Below, piece after piece: positions 55,404-64,000 of a stretch of DNA of 64,000 bases. The number at the start of each line of letters is the position of its first letter. Within the stretch, counting starts at the first letter, position 1. The DNA comes from Bacillus ectoiniformans (GTDB lineage Bacteria; Bacillota; Bacilli; Bacillales; Domibacillaceae). Position numbers and translations under genes: made by a program. The stretch covers positions 496,001 through 560,000 of the forward strand of contig NZ_JAFBES010000001.1 in the NCBI RefSeq assembly GCF_016908875.1, written 5' to 3'. The notes beneath the pieces are model-generated. The model did no database searches and had not been told where the DNA came from. It worked only from the letters and a program-made list of their open reading frames with translations.

Positions 55404-56825
55404 ATGGACAAATCGATTGTATTAATAAGAATGGGCGATTTGCGGCTGCATGATAATCCTGCCTTATATACCGCTTGTCAAAACGGTGCTATATTGCCTG
55501 TTTTTATTATTGACAACGAAGACAGGAAACTTTCAGCCAGCGCTAAAAATTGGTGGCTTCATCATGCTTTGCTTTCCTTTCAAGAAAAGTTAGCCTCCCT
55601 TAAAGCAAAGCTTCATATCAGAATGGGCGACACAGAAACCATCCTTACCGATATAGTGGAAGAAACCGGCTGCACCGAAATTTTTTGGAACAGAACATAT
55701 GAACCTGCCGTCTATGAGAAAGACTTGAAAATGGCGAAGCGTCTTGATGCAGATGGCATGCATATCCAAACGTTTGAAGGACGCCTGCTTCATTCACCCT
55801 GGGTTAATAGAAAACCCGATGGAACGCCATACAAAGTCTTCTCGGCTTTTTATAGAGCTTATCAAAAGGTGGAAGTTCCAGCCCCTCTTCCATCGATTAG
55901 TGAAATCCAGACAGTAAAGATCGACACCCCTTCTTTAACTGCCGAACAATTAGATTTGCTTCCAGTTCACCCTTGGGCAGAAAAGCTGGATAAGTATTGG
56001 CATATCAGCGAAGAGGCAGCTATTAAAAAGCTAGAGGCCTTTGCTAATAAAAAGTTAATTCATTATAAAGAAAGAAGTGATTTTCCAGCGAAAGAATTTC
56101 ACTCCTCGCTCTCTCCATATATAGCGTCAGGCCTGCTTTCTGTACGGACGATCTACCACTATTTAGTGGCACATGATATTTACGCTGAAGCTTTTGTGCG
56201 CCAATTGGTATGGAGAGACTTTTCTTGGCATTTGTTATTCCATTATCCTGAAGCGGCTGAACAGCCTTGGAACAATAAATTTGAATCCTTCGCTTGGAAT
56301 AATGATATCGATTTGCTTCAGCAATGGAAAGAAGGAAAAACTGGCTATCCCATAGTGGATGCCGGTATGCGTGAGCTTTGGGAAACCGGATTTATGCACA
56401 ATCGGGTGCGAATGATCACGGCAAGTTTCTTAACGAAGCATTTGCTAATTCACTGGCGAAATGGTGCAGAGTGGTTTATGGACACTCTTGTTGATGCCGA
56501 CTTAGCTAATAATCAAATGAGCTGGCAATGGGTAGCTGGTTCAGGAGCCGATGCCGCACCTTATTTTCGAATTTTTAACCCTACCCTTCAAAGTAAGAAA
56601 TTCGATGAGGAAGGCGTGTATCTTAAAAAGTGGCTCCCTGAATTAAGGCAGCTGCCAAACCGCTATATTCATGAGCCTCATAAAGCTACGTCTGCTGTAT
56701 TAGAAGAATCTCAGGTCAAGTTAGGGGTTGATTACCCACACCCGATTGTAGACCATAAATCTGCGCGGGAGCGAGCTTTAGCGGCTTATCATGAACTGAG
56801 CAAGGAATCCAATGAAGCTAAATAA
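55404..56825 (+). CDS. phrB: Deoxyribodipyrimidine photolyase
   Basis: A light-driven repair enzyme for pyrimidine dimers, 473 residues, of the class I cryptochrome/photolyase family. The N-terminal antenna domain starts VLIRMGDLRLHDNPALYTAC. The FAD-binding domain has FVRQLVWRDFSWHLLFHYPE, GYPIVDAGMRELWETGFMHN, RVRMITASFLTKHLLIHW and DADLANNQMSWQWVAGSGAD, the most conserved stretches. The ATG follows AGAAAGGATGCC. Stands alone. Confidence 0.95.
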   Translation: MDKSIVLIRMGDLRLHDNPALYTACQNGAILPVFIIDNEDRKLSASAKNWWLHHALLSFQEKLASLKAKLHIRMGDTETILTDIVEETGCTEIFWNRTYEPAVYEKDLKMAKRLDADGMHIQTFEGRLLHSPWVNRKPDGTPYKVFSAFYRAYQKVEVPAPLPSISEIQTVKIDTPSLTAEQLDLLPVHPWAEKLDKYWHISEEAAIKKLEAFANKKLIHYKERSDFPAKEFHSSLSPYIASGLLSVRTIYHYLVAHDIYAEAFVRQLVWRDFSWHLLFHYPEAAEQPWNNKFESFAWNNDIDLLQQWKEGKTGYPIVDAGMRELWETGFMHNRVRMITASFLTKHLLIHWRNGAEWFMDTLVDADLANNQMSWQWVAGSGADAAPYFRIFNPTLQSKKFDEEGVYLKKWLPELRQLPNRYIHEPHKATSAVLEESQVKLGVDYPHPIVDHKSARERALAAYHELSKESNEAK

Positions 56826-56862
56826 CAGCAAATACGCTTATGAAGCATGGCGAATTTGGATA

Positions 56863-56910
56863 TAAAAAAAAGTGACGCAGAAAGCGGAGATTTCACCGTT
56901 TCTGCGTCAC
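56863..56910 (-). terminator. Terminator after tatA
   Basis: GTGACGCAGAAA and TTTCTGCGTCAC form a 12-bp stem extended by CGG/CCG. On the minus strand it is followed by eight T residues. Confidence 0.9.
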
Positions 56911-56926
56911 ATATTAATTAAACCAT

Positions 56927-57097
56927 TTATTTATTTTCCTTCGGTTTTTCTTCATCTTCCATAATGCCTTTCATCCCCCGTTTAAATTCATGGAGTGTTT
57001 GGCCAGCTGCCTTGCCTAGCTGCGGAAGTTTGGATGGTCCAAAAAGCAATAAAGCAACAATTAAAATAATAGCAACTTCTCCAAATCCGAGATTCAT
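56927..57097 (-). CDS. tatA: Twin-arginine translocase subunit TatA
   Basis: A 56-residue component of the Tat export pore. MNLGFGEVAIILIVALLLFG forms the membrane helix, followed by PSKLPQLGKAAGQTLHEFKR, the hinge (FGP) and amphipathic helix typical of TatA/E, and an acidic-basic tail. The start is at 57097. No tatC lies in the window. An inverted repeat GTCTAC-N5-GTAGAC sits 35 bases upstream. Confidence 0.93.
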   Translation of the reverse strand: MNLGFGEVAIILIVALLLFGPSKLPQLGKAAGQTLHEFKRGMKGIMEDEEKPKENK

Positions 57098-57170
57098 ATG
57101 CTTTTATCCCCTTATGTTCAAATAGTTATTTGTCTACCTATTGTAGACGATCCTTCGTTAATTGAAAACA

Positions 57171-57217
57171 AAAAACAGCAAATGTGCTTTTTTTGCCACA
57201 CTTGCTGTTTTTTTCTT
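57171..57217 (-). terminator. Terminator after the DAACS transporter gene
   Basis: AAACAGCAAGTGTG and CACATTTGCTGTTT pair around a T/A-rich loop and run into TTTT on the minus strand. Confidence 0.8.
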
Positions 57218-57226
57218 GTTGAATAA

Positions 57227-58462
57227 TTATGCGCCTGCGCGCTGTTCTTTAATTGTTTGTTTCTTTTCGCCTTCTGCCACGATCACCGCACATGCAGCGT
57301 CACCTGAGATATTGATAGAAGTACGAGCCATGTCTAGAATACGGTCAATACCAAGAATTAAACCAACACCTTCAACAGGAAGACCTACGCTGCTTAATAC
57401 CATAGCAAGCATGATCAAGCCTACTCCAGGAACCCCGGCTGTACCAATACTAGCTAGAACCGCAGTTAATACTACTGTAGCAAGTTCACTAATGGACAAA
57501 TCAATTCCATATGCTTGGGCGATGAACATTGTTGCCACACCTTGCATGATCGCTGTTCCGTCCATGTTAATCGTTGCGCCTAGCGGCTGTACGAATGAGC
57601 TGATCGGCTCTGGCACTTTCAAACGTTTCTGAGCCACTTCCATAGAGATTGGCAGTGTCGCATTACTGCTTGATGTACTAAACGCCACACTCATTGCAGG
57701 AGCAAAGTTTTTAAAGAACCAGATCGGACTTTTCTTTGCTAAAAGCATGATCGCACCGCCGTAAGTGATAGCAGCATGAATGACTAGTGCTGCAAGTACA
57801 ACGATCATATAAGCACTCATGGCTTTAATTGCACTAAATCCTTGATTTCCAATAGCAGAAGCAATAAGGCCAAATGTACCATATGGAGCAAACTTCATGA
57901 CTAGTCCAACCAAGTACATCATAATTTCATTACCCTGTTCGACTAGATTTAGTATCCCTTTTGTTTTATCACCTAACGCCGTTAACGCTAAGCCAATAAA
58001 GATCGCAAAAGCAATAATTTGAAGCATATTTCCTTGAGTCATCGCATCTAATGGATTTTTAGGAATGATGTTCAATAATGTTTCTCCGACAGGCGGAGCT
58101 TCTTCTGTTTCAAATTCAGCATTCTGCGTATCAAAATTCCCTGCTTCTCCTGGTTGTACAATTGCAGATAGTGATAATCCGATTACAATCGCAATAGCTG
58201 TGGTAATTAAAAAGAAAGTAATCGTTTTCAAACCAATTCGCCCTAATTTCTTCGGATCGCCTAATCCTGCAGAACCTAACACGATGGATAGAAATACGAT
58301 TGGCACGACAAGCATGCTGATGAGGTTAAGAAAGATCTTGCCTAGCGGAGTGAAAAAATAAGGATCTAACACTTTAAATACGTCAGGAGCAAATAAGTTG
58401 AGAGCTAATCCAACAACTGCCCCTAAGATTAAAGCAGTAATAATTTTACCAGTAAGTTTCAT
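57227..58462 (-). CDS. Dicarboxylate/amino acid:cation symporter (DAACS family)
   Basis: A 411-residue glutamate/aspartate/dicarboxylate importer of the GltP/DctA family. The serine-rich reentrant loop FSTSSSNATLPI near residue 265, the NMDGTAIMQ motif near 296, the second loop SIGTAGVPGVG and DRILDMARTSINISGD near 375 are diagnostic. The ATG at 58462 follows GAAAGGGGAAC. Six or more helices precede the loops. The precise substrate is not decided by these motifs. Divergent from the CzrA-like gene. Confidence 0.93.
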   Translation of the reverse strand: MKLTGKIITALILGAVVGLALNLFAPDVFKVLDPYFFTPLGKIFLNLISMLVVPIVFLSIVLGSAGLGDPKKLGRIGLKTITFFLITTAIAIVIGLSLSAIVQPGEAGNFDTQNAEFETEEAPPVGETLLNIIPKNPLDAMTQGNMLQIIAFAIFIGLALTALGDKTKGILNLVEQGNEIMMYLVGLVMKFAPYGTFGLIASAIGNQGFSAIKAMSAYMIVVLAALVIHAAITYGGAIMLLAKKSPIWFFKNFAPAMSVAFSTSSSNATLPISMEVAQKRLKVPEPISSFVQPLGATINMDGTAIMQGVATMFIAQAYGIDLSISELATVVLTAVLASIGTAGVPGVGLIMLAMVLSSVGLPVEGVGLILGIDRILDMARTSINISGDAACAVIVAEGEKKQTIKEQRAGA

Positions 58463-58674
58463 AACAGTTCCCCTTTCCATATCTCTTAGTTGTAAACGAG
58501 CACAAAATATATCATAAACGACATTTAATAAAAATACAAAAAAATTTTTAAGTGTTTATAAATTTCCCCAAATTCAGTCCAATCAAACTAACATTAATAG
58601 GATATAACGGAAATATTATTAGAAAAATACCACAATTTAAACAATTTAAAAGAACACTGATAACATCTATAATA

Positions 58675-58703
58675 TTGACAATAACAGCAATAAATAATAT
58701 AAA
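58675..58703 (+). promoter_or_regulatory. Promoter of the CzrA-like gene
   Basis: TTGACA (58675-58680), 17 bases, TATAAA (58698-58703), within an AT-rich gap. No clear CzrA operator palindrome was found by eye. Confidence 0.7.
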
Positions 58704-58738
58704 ATGTACAAGATTTTTTATTTAAAAGGAGCGTGGCT

Positions 58739-59044
58739 ATGACTATTAATTACCAAGAATTAGATGAAGAAACTTTATTTATCGTCTCTCAAACGTTTAA
58801 AGCTTTGTCTGATCCCACTCGCTTAAGAATTTTAAACTTGCTCTTTACCGGAGAATACAAGGTAAACGATATAGCGGAGAAATTGTCCTTATTGCAGTCC
58901 ACTGTTTCCCACCAGCTGCGGTTTTTAAAAAATTTACGATTAGTTAAATACAGGAGAGAAGGAACTACCCTATATTATTCTCATGACGACGAGCACGTGA
59001 TTGATCTCTTGCGCCAAGCCATTGAACATGCCAATCATCATTGA
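58739..59044 (+). CDS. czrA: ArsR/SmtB family zinc-responsive regulator (CzrA-like)
   Basis: A 101-residue winged-helix repressor. [16 protein letters not shown] is the conserved start, and [17 protein letters not shown] the recognition helix. With the ATG at 58739 after AAAAGGAGCGTGGCT, the alpha-5 ligands fall at Asp84, His86, His97 and His100, exactly the zinc site pattern D-x-H-x10-H-x2-H of CzrA/SmtB. No metal exporter gene is adjacent. The next gene encodes a degenerate ArsC-fold protein. Confidence 0.9.
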   Translation: MTINYQELDEETLFIVSQTFKALSDPTRLRILNLLFTGEYKVNDIAEKLSLLQSTVSHQLRFLKNLRLVKYRREGTTLYYSHDDEHVIDLLRQAIEHANHH

Positions 59045-59197
59045 GCTTTTATCATAAAGGTTTCTATTAACACCATTTTATAGTAATATGTACATAGAAC
59101 TTTAGCCCTTCACTTCCTTACTATTTCATTATTTTATGCATATTCTTTTTAGAATGGGGTAATTAAGAAACAGAATGATTTAAAGGGGTAAACAGAC

Positions 59198-59617
59198 ATG
59201 GCCAACAAAAAAATACTATTTCTCTCATCCGTTAGTCACCTCAGTTCAATGGCAGAAGGGTGGGCTTCTAAGTTAAAGGAACCTTCCTGGAACTTCATTA
59301 GTGCTTCACTGACAGCTTCAGAATCTAACACTCTGCCTGTTGAAGCGATGAAAGAAGTGAATATAGATATCGCAGACAAGCATTCTCATTCCTTCGATCC
59401 TCATTTGCTTAAAGAAGCAGATGTCGTGGTAGCCATTTATGATTTTAAGCATGATAGTAAGCCTGTTATTGAAGATGCGCCTATTAAGAAAATGATCAGC
59501 TGGGACATCCCTAATCCCGTCTACTGCAAAAGCAGTTCTGAGAAATGGGCTACCTATCAGCTGATTTGTGATGAATTAGCTATTCAGGTAAAACGCTTAA
59601 AAGAAACATTAATTTAA
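59198..59617 (+). CDS. ArsC-fold (LMW phosphatase-like) protein with lost catalytic cysteines
   Basis: A 139-residue protein aligned over its length to thioredoxin-type arsenate reductase: KILFL, SMAEGWASKL, EAMKEVNIDIADKHSH and ADVVVAIYD match conserved ArsC segments. The P-loop, normally CTGNSCRSQ, reads SSVSHLSS and is one residue shorter, so Cys10 is Ser10 and the arginine is gone. The two other reductase cysteines (82 and 89 in ArsC) are also absent. The ATG follows AAAGGGGTAAAC. It probably has a binding or regulatory role. Confidence 0.8.
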   Translation: MANKKILFLSSVSHLSSMAEGWASKLKEPSWNFISASLTASESNTLPVEAMKEVNIDIADKHSHSFDPHLLKEADVVVAIYDFKHDSKPVIEDAPIKKMISWDIPNPVYCKSSSEKWATYQLICDELAIQVKRLKETLI

Positions 59618-59660
59618 AAATCCACCACATCCCATAAATGGTTTGTTGGTGGATTTTTTT
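59616..59660 (+). terminator. Terminator after the ArsC-fold gene
   Basis: AAAATCCACCA and TGGTGGATTTT pair across a 19-base loop and continue into T residues. Confidence 0.88.
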
Positions 59661-59672
59661 TGCCTTATTAAC

Positions 59673-60965
59673 CTATAAAAAGATAAAGTATGCTAAAAAT
59701 GCAGCGAATAGCAGGTACATTAACGGATGAATTTCGTCTTTCTTTCCTAAAGTAAGCATGGTCACTGGATACATAATAAAGCCTAAGGCGATTCCGTTCG
59801 CTACACTGAATGTAAGTGGCATCATTAAAAGAATCGCAAACGAAGGAATAGTAATCTCCAATCTTTCCCACTGAATATTCTTTACTTCCCTAGCCATTAG
59901 TGCGCCCACAATAATTAGTGCCGGTGCGGTAACTTCGGCGGTCACGACAGACAATAATGGTGAAAAAAACAAAGCAATAGCGAAAAATCCCGAAATAATT
60001 ATAGAAGTAAACCCTGTTCTTCCTCCCGCCGCAATGCCTGCACTCGATTCAATCATCGCAGCTACTGTCGATGTTCCGAGCACTGAACCAACTACTGTAG
60101 CAGAAGAATCAGCAAGCAAAGCACGGCCAGCATTAGGGATTTGATTGTTCTTCATTAACCCCGCCTGGCTGGCAATGGCAATCAGCGCACCTGCCGTATC
60201 AAAAAAGGCCACAAATAAAAAGGTAAAAATGACAGCCAGCATTTCAGGAGTAAACACTTGTCCAATATGATCAAAAACAACACCAAATGTCGGTTCAAGA
60301 CTTGGTATCGCTCCAACAATCTGTTTAGGCTGATCAATAATTCCAGCAATCATGCCAGCGATTGTTGAAAGAACCATTCCATAAAATATGGCTCCCTTCA
60401 CGCCGCGAATCATCATAATAACTGTAATGACAAATCCAAATAGCGCCAGCAGCACAGGCGGTGAGTGAATATCACCCAACGATACAAAAGTGGCTTCACT
60501 TCCTACAATGATACCTGCGTTCTTTAACCCGATAAATGCAATAAAAAATCCAATTCCCCCAGCAATCGCATGCTTTAAATCCTGTGGAATGACATTAATA
60601 ATCATTTCACGAATCTTTAACAGACTGAGCAATACAAATAAAACACCTGCAATAAATACACCAGTCAGAGCTGTTTGCCAAGGAACACCCATTCCGATAC
60701 AAACGGAAAAGGTAAAGAAAGAATTCAATCCCATACTCGGAGCAATTCCAATTGGGTAGTTAGCCAAGAGGCCAATTAATAAAGAACCAATGATAGCTGA
60801 TAAAGCAGTTGCAGTAAATACTGCCCCTTTGTCCATTCCTGATTGACTAAGTATAATAGGGTTAACAATTAATATATAAGCCATTGATAAAAACGTGGTG
60901 ATACCTGCCACTGTTTCTTGCTTATATGAAGTTTCTCTTTCTTGAAACTGAAAAAAGCGTTCCAT
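59673..60965 (-). CDS. pbuG: Hypoxanthine/guanine permease, AzgA-like (PbuG type)
   Basis: A 430-residue purine permease of the NCS2/AzgA-like group with about 12-14 helices. TTFLSMAYILIVNPIILSQS near residue 23, PSMGLNSFFTFSV near 75 and FLFVAFFDTAGALIAIASQA near 247 are typical of PbuG/PbuO transporters. The leader has a guanine-class purine riboswitch followed by a terminator, which favours hypoxanthine/guanine as substrates. Confidence 0.88.
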   Translation of the reverse strand: MERFFQFQERETSYKQETVAGITTFLSMAYILIVNPIILSQSGMDKGAVFTATALSAIIGSLLIGLLANYPIGIAPSMGLNSFFTFSVCIGMGVPWQTALTGVFIAGVLFVLLSLLKIREMIINVIPQDLKHAIAGGIGFFIAFIGLKNAGIIVGSEATFVSLGDIHSPPVLLALFGFVITVIMMIRGVKGAIFYGMVLSTIAGMIAGIIDQPKQIVGAIPSLEPTFGVVFDHIGQVFTPEMLAVIFTFLFVAFFDTAGALIAIASQAGLMKNNQIPNAGRALLADSSATVVGSVLGTSTVAAMIESSAGIAAGGRTGFTSIIISGFFAIALFFSPLLSVVTAEVTAPALIIVGALMAREVKNIQWERLEITIPSFAILLMMPLTFSVANGIALGFIMYPVTMLTLGKKDEIHPLMYLLFAAFLAYFIFL

Positions 60966-61002
60966 TGGATATACCTCCGCAATAGTTTTCCATTGAAAAA
61001 TA

Positions 61003-61159
61003 AATAAAAAAACTCCCGCTCAGAAGAACGGAAGCTGCCTTTTAGAATGATAAGGGATAAAGGACATATGTATATAGTTGTCCGATATCCTTTATAGTCA
61101 AGCTATTTACGGCAGCCTGGTAGAAACGTTCAGGCCTTATCCCTGAACATATACAAAGG
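61003..61159 (-). promoter_or_regulatory. Guanine-class purine riboswitch and terminator before pbuG
   Basis: The aptamer runs from 61159 to 61089. P1 is CCTTTGTATA with TATAAAGG, P2 is GTTCAGG with CCTGAAC around loop GATAAGG, the junction is GTTTCTACC, and P3 is CAGGCT with AGCTTG. The J3/1 segment GACTAT has C at the specificity position, the guanine/hypoxanthine form. A switching hairpin follows, then terminator CTTCCG with CGGGAG (61034-61013) and seven T residues. Confidence 0.93.
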
Positions 61160-61334
61160 TGGGTGATTATTTACATTCAATTTCGAATGATTATATCAGA
61201 ATAAAAAATACAAGTAAATTAGCTGTATTATATTCGCAATCTTCCCTTAATTGATTGATAATAGGAATAGATAAGTGAAGCCATATGTGAATGAATGACG
61301 TATATCAATAAACAGCCCAGAGAGGATGGATAAC

Positions 61335-62159
61335 GTGGAAACAAAAGAAGGCTTAATTAATGAATTATCTTTTGTCGAAAAGTGGGAAAAGTCACAGAAG
61401 CAAGACTGGTTTTGGGAACGCCTTACCCGCTTGCCATTCAAATTGCTTGATCGCTTGACTCCAAAATATGTTCATGAAAAAATCAGCCAATTGCTTGATG
61501 AAATTGGGAGCTACATTCAAACTGGCGGACAGTACTTAACTCAAAAAAACTATGTTCTAAAAAAGGTTCAAGCCCATCATTCGGACAGACGGATCGAATC
61601 GATATATGACGTTGCTTCCGTCCCGCTCGCCACGATGGATGCAGTGAGCGAAGATCTGAAAAAAAATCGGGGGGACTTAGCTACAGTTCAGGGAGCGACT
61701 ACCGGTGTTGGAGGCATATTCACACTAGCTGCGGATATCCCAGCGCTGCTCGGCTTGTCTTTAAAAACGCTTCAAGAAATAGCTATCTCCTATGGCTATA
61801 ATCCAGATAGTCGAGAGGAGCGCATTTTTATTATTAAATGCCTGCAGTTTACTTCCTCAGATGTCGTGGGCAAAAAAGCTATTCTTAAAGAATTATCGTC
61901 TTATTATCAGGGGCGTTCCGATCAGCAGGAAATCATGTCCCAGCTTCAAGGATGGAGAGAAGTAGTTTATACGTATCGCGATCAATTTGGGTGGAAGAAA
62001 TTATTGCAAATGGTTCCTGTTGCAGGGATGGTGTTCGGAGCCTTCACCAACCGGTCGATGATCCATGATATTGCAGAAACAGGCCGCATGCTTTACCGAA
62101 AGCGACGCATCTTAGAACGGCTTGCAGAAATGGACAAGACAAATGAAAGCTCAATCTGA
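61335..62159 (+). CDS. ecsC: EcsC family protein
   Basis: A 274-residue protein. The EcsC signature VQGATTGVGGIFTLAADIPA with LLGLSLKTLQEIAISYGY lies in the middle, and GWKKLLQMVPVAGMVFGAFT near the end. GTG 61335, nine bases after AGAGAGG, is preferred to ATG 61326, which abuts that site. It is far from ecsAB here, unlike B. subtilis, so it may be one of several EcsC paralogues. The activity is unknown. Its last nine bases overlap the converging gene. Confidence 0.88.
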   Translation: METKEGLINELSFVEKWEKSQKQDWFWERLTRLPFKLLDRLTPKYVHEKISQLLDEIGSYIQTGGQYLTQKNYVLKKVQAHHSDRRIESIYDVASVPLATMDAVSEDLKKNRGDLATVQGATTGVGGIFTLAADIPALLGLSLKTLQEIAISYGYNPDSREERIFIIKCLQFTSSDVVGKKAILKELSSYYQGRSDQQEIMSQLQGWREVVYTYRDQFGWKKLLQMVPVAGMVFGAFTNRSMIHDIAETGRMLYRKRRILERLAEMDKTNESSI

Positions 62160-62177
62160 TGAGCTTTCATTTTTTTC
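62143..62177 (+). terminator. Terminator overlapping both convergent stop codons
   Basis: ATGAAAGCTC and GAGCTTTCAT pair across AATCTGAT, followed by TTTTTT. The hairpin contains the end of ecsC and of the opposing gene. Confidence 0.85.
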
Positions 62178-62828
62178 TCCAAACTTCTTTTCAATATGTG
62201 TCTGATCACCATACAAATATAGGGAATCTCCTTCTCGAATTTCTTCATGCCTTAATTCGCTTCGTATATTCACTGTTCCACGTTTAATAAACAACAAGTT
62301 AATGTCTTCTTCATGATCAAATAACTCACACACTTTCTTTCCTATAAATGTAGATTCTTCTCCTACATCAATGGTTGTCACAATATCATCGTCGCATAAA
62401 TACAATGCTTCGTTAATTGGGAGTTCGGAAATATCCAGATTTTTTCGCATTTCATGCTTAAACATCTTTTTTAATTTATTTCTTATAAAAGGTGTTTTAC
62501 CTGCAAGCAGAAGTAGCAGCAGAAATAAATTGATGAGTGTCAGTTCCTTTAACCTTAAGTCATTTGAAATAATATTCGTAATGGCTGAAATAATAACCGC
62601 CAGTGAAAACGCGCCAAATAAAATTAAAAATGCACTGATTCTTCTTCTCGCTGGATGGTCAATAATTAACTGAGATTCATCCGTAGTAAACCCCGTACCT
62701 GTGAGCATGGAAATGACTTGATAACGGGAAATTTCTGTTTTCAATCCGGTAATCCTAAATAGCACCACGGAGATCTCAATGACTAAAGCTACAATTAATA
62801 AATAAAGAAACATGAAAACAAAACCCAT
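62151..62828 (-). CDS. Membrane protein with C-terminal TrkA-C domain
   Basis: A 225-residue protein. Helix 1 spans about 3-25, then TGLKTEISRYQVISMLTGTG and FTTDESQLIIDHPARRR, two helices at about 64-88 and 96-110, and a TrkA-C-like domain from about 140 to 215 (VGEESTFIGKKVCELF, LRHEEIREGDSLYLYGD). This is a ligand-binding module of cation transport regulators, here on a small membrane anchor. The function is unknown. It overlaps ecsC by nine bases tail to tail. Confidence 0.8.
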   Translation of the reverse strand: MGFVFMFLYLLIVALVIEISVVLFRITGLKTEISRYQVISMLTGTGFTTDESQLIIDHPARRRISAFLILFGAFSLAVIISAITNIISNDLRLKELTLINLFLLLLLLAGKTPFIRNKLKKMFKHEMRKNLDISELPINEALYLCDDDIVTTIDVGEESTFIGKKVCELFDHEEDINLLFIKRGTVNIRSELRHEEIREGDSLYLYGDQTHIEKKFGEKNESSSD

Positions 62829-62914
62829 TAGCTTTTCCTACTTTCTTTCACACGATTTTATCTTATTATTCCCCTCAGCTTCGCATTAAAACTCTCTCCT
62901 TTTTCCTATTGCAA

Positions 62915-62945
62915 TAGAAAAAACCGCTGAGAGCTCCAGCGGTTT
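62915..62945 (-). terminator. Terminator after spoVR
   Basis: AAACCGCTG and CAGCGGTTT form a 9-bp stem across GAGCTCT, followed on the minus strand by TTTC. The stem overlaps the stop codon. Confidence 0.85.
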
Positions 62946-64000
62946 ACTGTAAATATTTTCGATGAACATTTTTGCCGTCATAAGAAAACACAATGTTTTT
63001 CCCTTCCAGCTTTGTTTCCATATGAACCGTCCTGCCCCATAATTGATAAATATATGGGACCACTTTTTCCAAATATTTCACATCTAGTTCAATTCCTTCG
63101 TACCAGTGTTTTAAATATAACTCTCCGTTTTTTAAATAATCTCCATCCGTTACGGTAATATAAGGAAATCCACCGTTCACTCTCATCCCTACCAGCTGAT
63201 CGCGAACCTCTGTCCATTTCTTATCAACAATTTTGTAGTCTTTTCCTTTTTTCTGGAACAAGTACATATCTTCTCTCGTCACAAGATCTTTCGTTAAGTA
63301 ATTACGCAAGAACGATATGTCTGATTCAATTTCCCTGACTTCAAACATTTTTTCCCGGCCGCTCCCAGGTTTAACACCATGTCGAATCATCTCTTCCGTT
63401 GGATGATCATACCGCTGTTCAATATCTTCAAAGATTTTCAATCCTAAATAATAAGGGTTGATGGACGTTCTGGACGGCTGAACAACTCCTGCATTCAGTT
63501 TAGCAAATTCAATGGATTCGCCTGACGTTAAATCCAGTTCTCTCACAATTCGCTGATGCCAATAGGAAGCCCATCCTTCGTTCATAATCTTTGTCTCCAG
63601 CTGCGGCCAAAAATAAAGCATTTCTTCTCTCATCATGGTCATGATATCCCGCTGCCAGTCTTCCAGTTCCTGGCTGTAATGTTCAATAAACAGCATAATA
63701 TCTTTTTCAGGCTGCGGCGGTATTTTTTTCTTCTGTTTCTTCACGATTTTTTTACGTTTATTTCCGTCAAGATCCCATAGATCATCATATGGCCCCGCTT
63801 TGATCTCTTCTTCCTCTTCCTCAATTTCCTCTTCCCAAGACAACTTAGAACGGAGCAAAGACGGATCAATATGCTCTTCTATTGCAAGCACAGCGTCTAG
63901 AAACTTCTCCACTGTCTCTTTTCCATGATCAATTTCGTATTGCCGGATTCGATCAGCAGTCGCTGCCATACTTTCCACCATGTCCCGCTTCGTACGATGG
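62944..64000 (-). CDS. spoVR: SpoVR family protein (5' end outside window)
   Basis: SpoVR takes part in spore cortex formation in B. subtilis. The frame is open to the window edge (reading [20 protein letters not shown]), so about 115 N-terminal residues are missing compared with the 468-residue B. subtilis protein. [46 protein letters not shown] and [15 protein letters not shown] are hallmark SpoVR segments. An acidic stretch [11 protein letters not shown] lies near the visible N-terminus. An internal ATG at 63981 is not the true start. Confidence 0.93.
   Translation of the reverse strand, partial: HRTKRDMVESMAATADRIRQYEIDHGKETVEKFLDAVLAIEEHIDPSLLRSKLSWEEEIEEEEEEIKAGPYDDLWDLDGNKRKKIVKKQKKKIPPQPEKDIMLFIEHYSQELEDWQRDIMTMMREEMLYFWPQLETKIMNEGWASYWHQRIVRELDLTSGESIEFAKLNAGVVQPSRTSINPYYLGLKIFEDIEQRYDHPTEEMIRHGVKPGSGREKMFEVREIESDISFLRNYLTKDLVTREDMYLFQKKGKDYKIVDKKWTEVRDQLVGMRVNGGFPYITVTDGDYLKNGELYLKHWYEGIELDVKYLEKVVPYIYQLWGRTVHMETKLEGKNIVFSYDGKNVHRKYLQ

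Overview
The window is a chromosomal segment of a spore-forming, moderately low-GC member of the Bacillaceae. An alpha/beta SASP gene with a sigma-G-type promoter, a SpoVR gene and a YhaL gene indicate sporulation. A large part of the gene order matches the Bacillus subtilis yhf-yhg-hem-ecs-yha-yhe region as I remember it (lcfB-lplJ-yhfI-yhfH, yhgE-yhgD-hemYHE-hmoB, ecsBA-hit-trpP-yhaH-scoC-prsA, yhaL-yhaM, yhaPQ-yhzD-yhaR-hemZ-yhaX-yheA-yheB-yheE). Blocks that sit elsewhere in B. subtilis follow. No rRNA, tRNA, insertion sequence, prophage or CRISPR array was seen.

Layout. 0-5 kb: azlCD branched-chain amino acid export, a FadR-controlled acyl-CoA ligase, lipoate ligase, an MBL-fold hydrolase and the small zinc-ribbon protein YhfH. 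5-8.5 kb: a four-gene operon of lipoprotein, response regulator, histidine kinase and lipoprotein. 8.6-19.4 kb: YhgE with its TetR regulator, the haem operon hemEHY divergent from the haem-degrading hmoB, a PAP2 phosphatase and ecsAB. 19.5-24.8 kb: hit, trpP with a textbook TRAP-binding leader, yhaH, scoC, a DUF3267-type protein and prsA. 25-36 kb: yhaLM, an MFS exporter, the yhaPQ ABC exporter, yhzD, yhaR, hemZ and the yhaX-yheABE cluster. 36-42.7 kb: a CstR-like persulfide-type regulator, a SASP, fumarase, an NAD(P)-binding protein and a two-gene osmolyte importer of OpuF type. 42.7-52.9 kb: a complete ilvD-[T-box]-ilvBHC-leuABCD branched-chain amino acid operon. 53-64 kb: a class A PBP, photolyase, TatA, a DAACS transporter, a CzrA-like zinc regulator with a catalytically degenerate ArsC-fold protein, a riboswitch-controlled purine permease, EcsC, a TrkA-C membrane protein and partial SpoVR.

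Regulation is unusually legible from sequence: FadR operator, TRAP site, T-box, guanine-type purine riboswitch, CodY-like box, a shared TetR-type operator pair at yhgD/yhgE, sigma-G-type and sigma-B-type promoters, and many intrinsic terminators.

The most novel element is a family of about 115-nt imperfect palindromes: three tandem copies at 22982-23340, and one full plus one truncated copy at 32964-33117. Their three stems differ between copies but keep pairing by compensatory changes, while the internal and apical loops are conserved. I do not recognise this family. At both loci a second, unrelated tandem repeat lies close by (21-bp units at 24893-24997; 41-bp units at 33152-33274). Other second-look items are the ArsC-fold pseudoenzyme, a HAD protein lacking its nucleophile, an apparent AUU start codon in the OpuFB-like fusion, and a 22-residue membrane peptide behind a sigma-B-like promoter.
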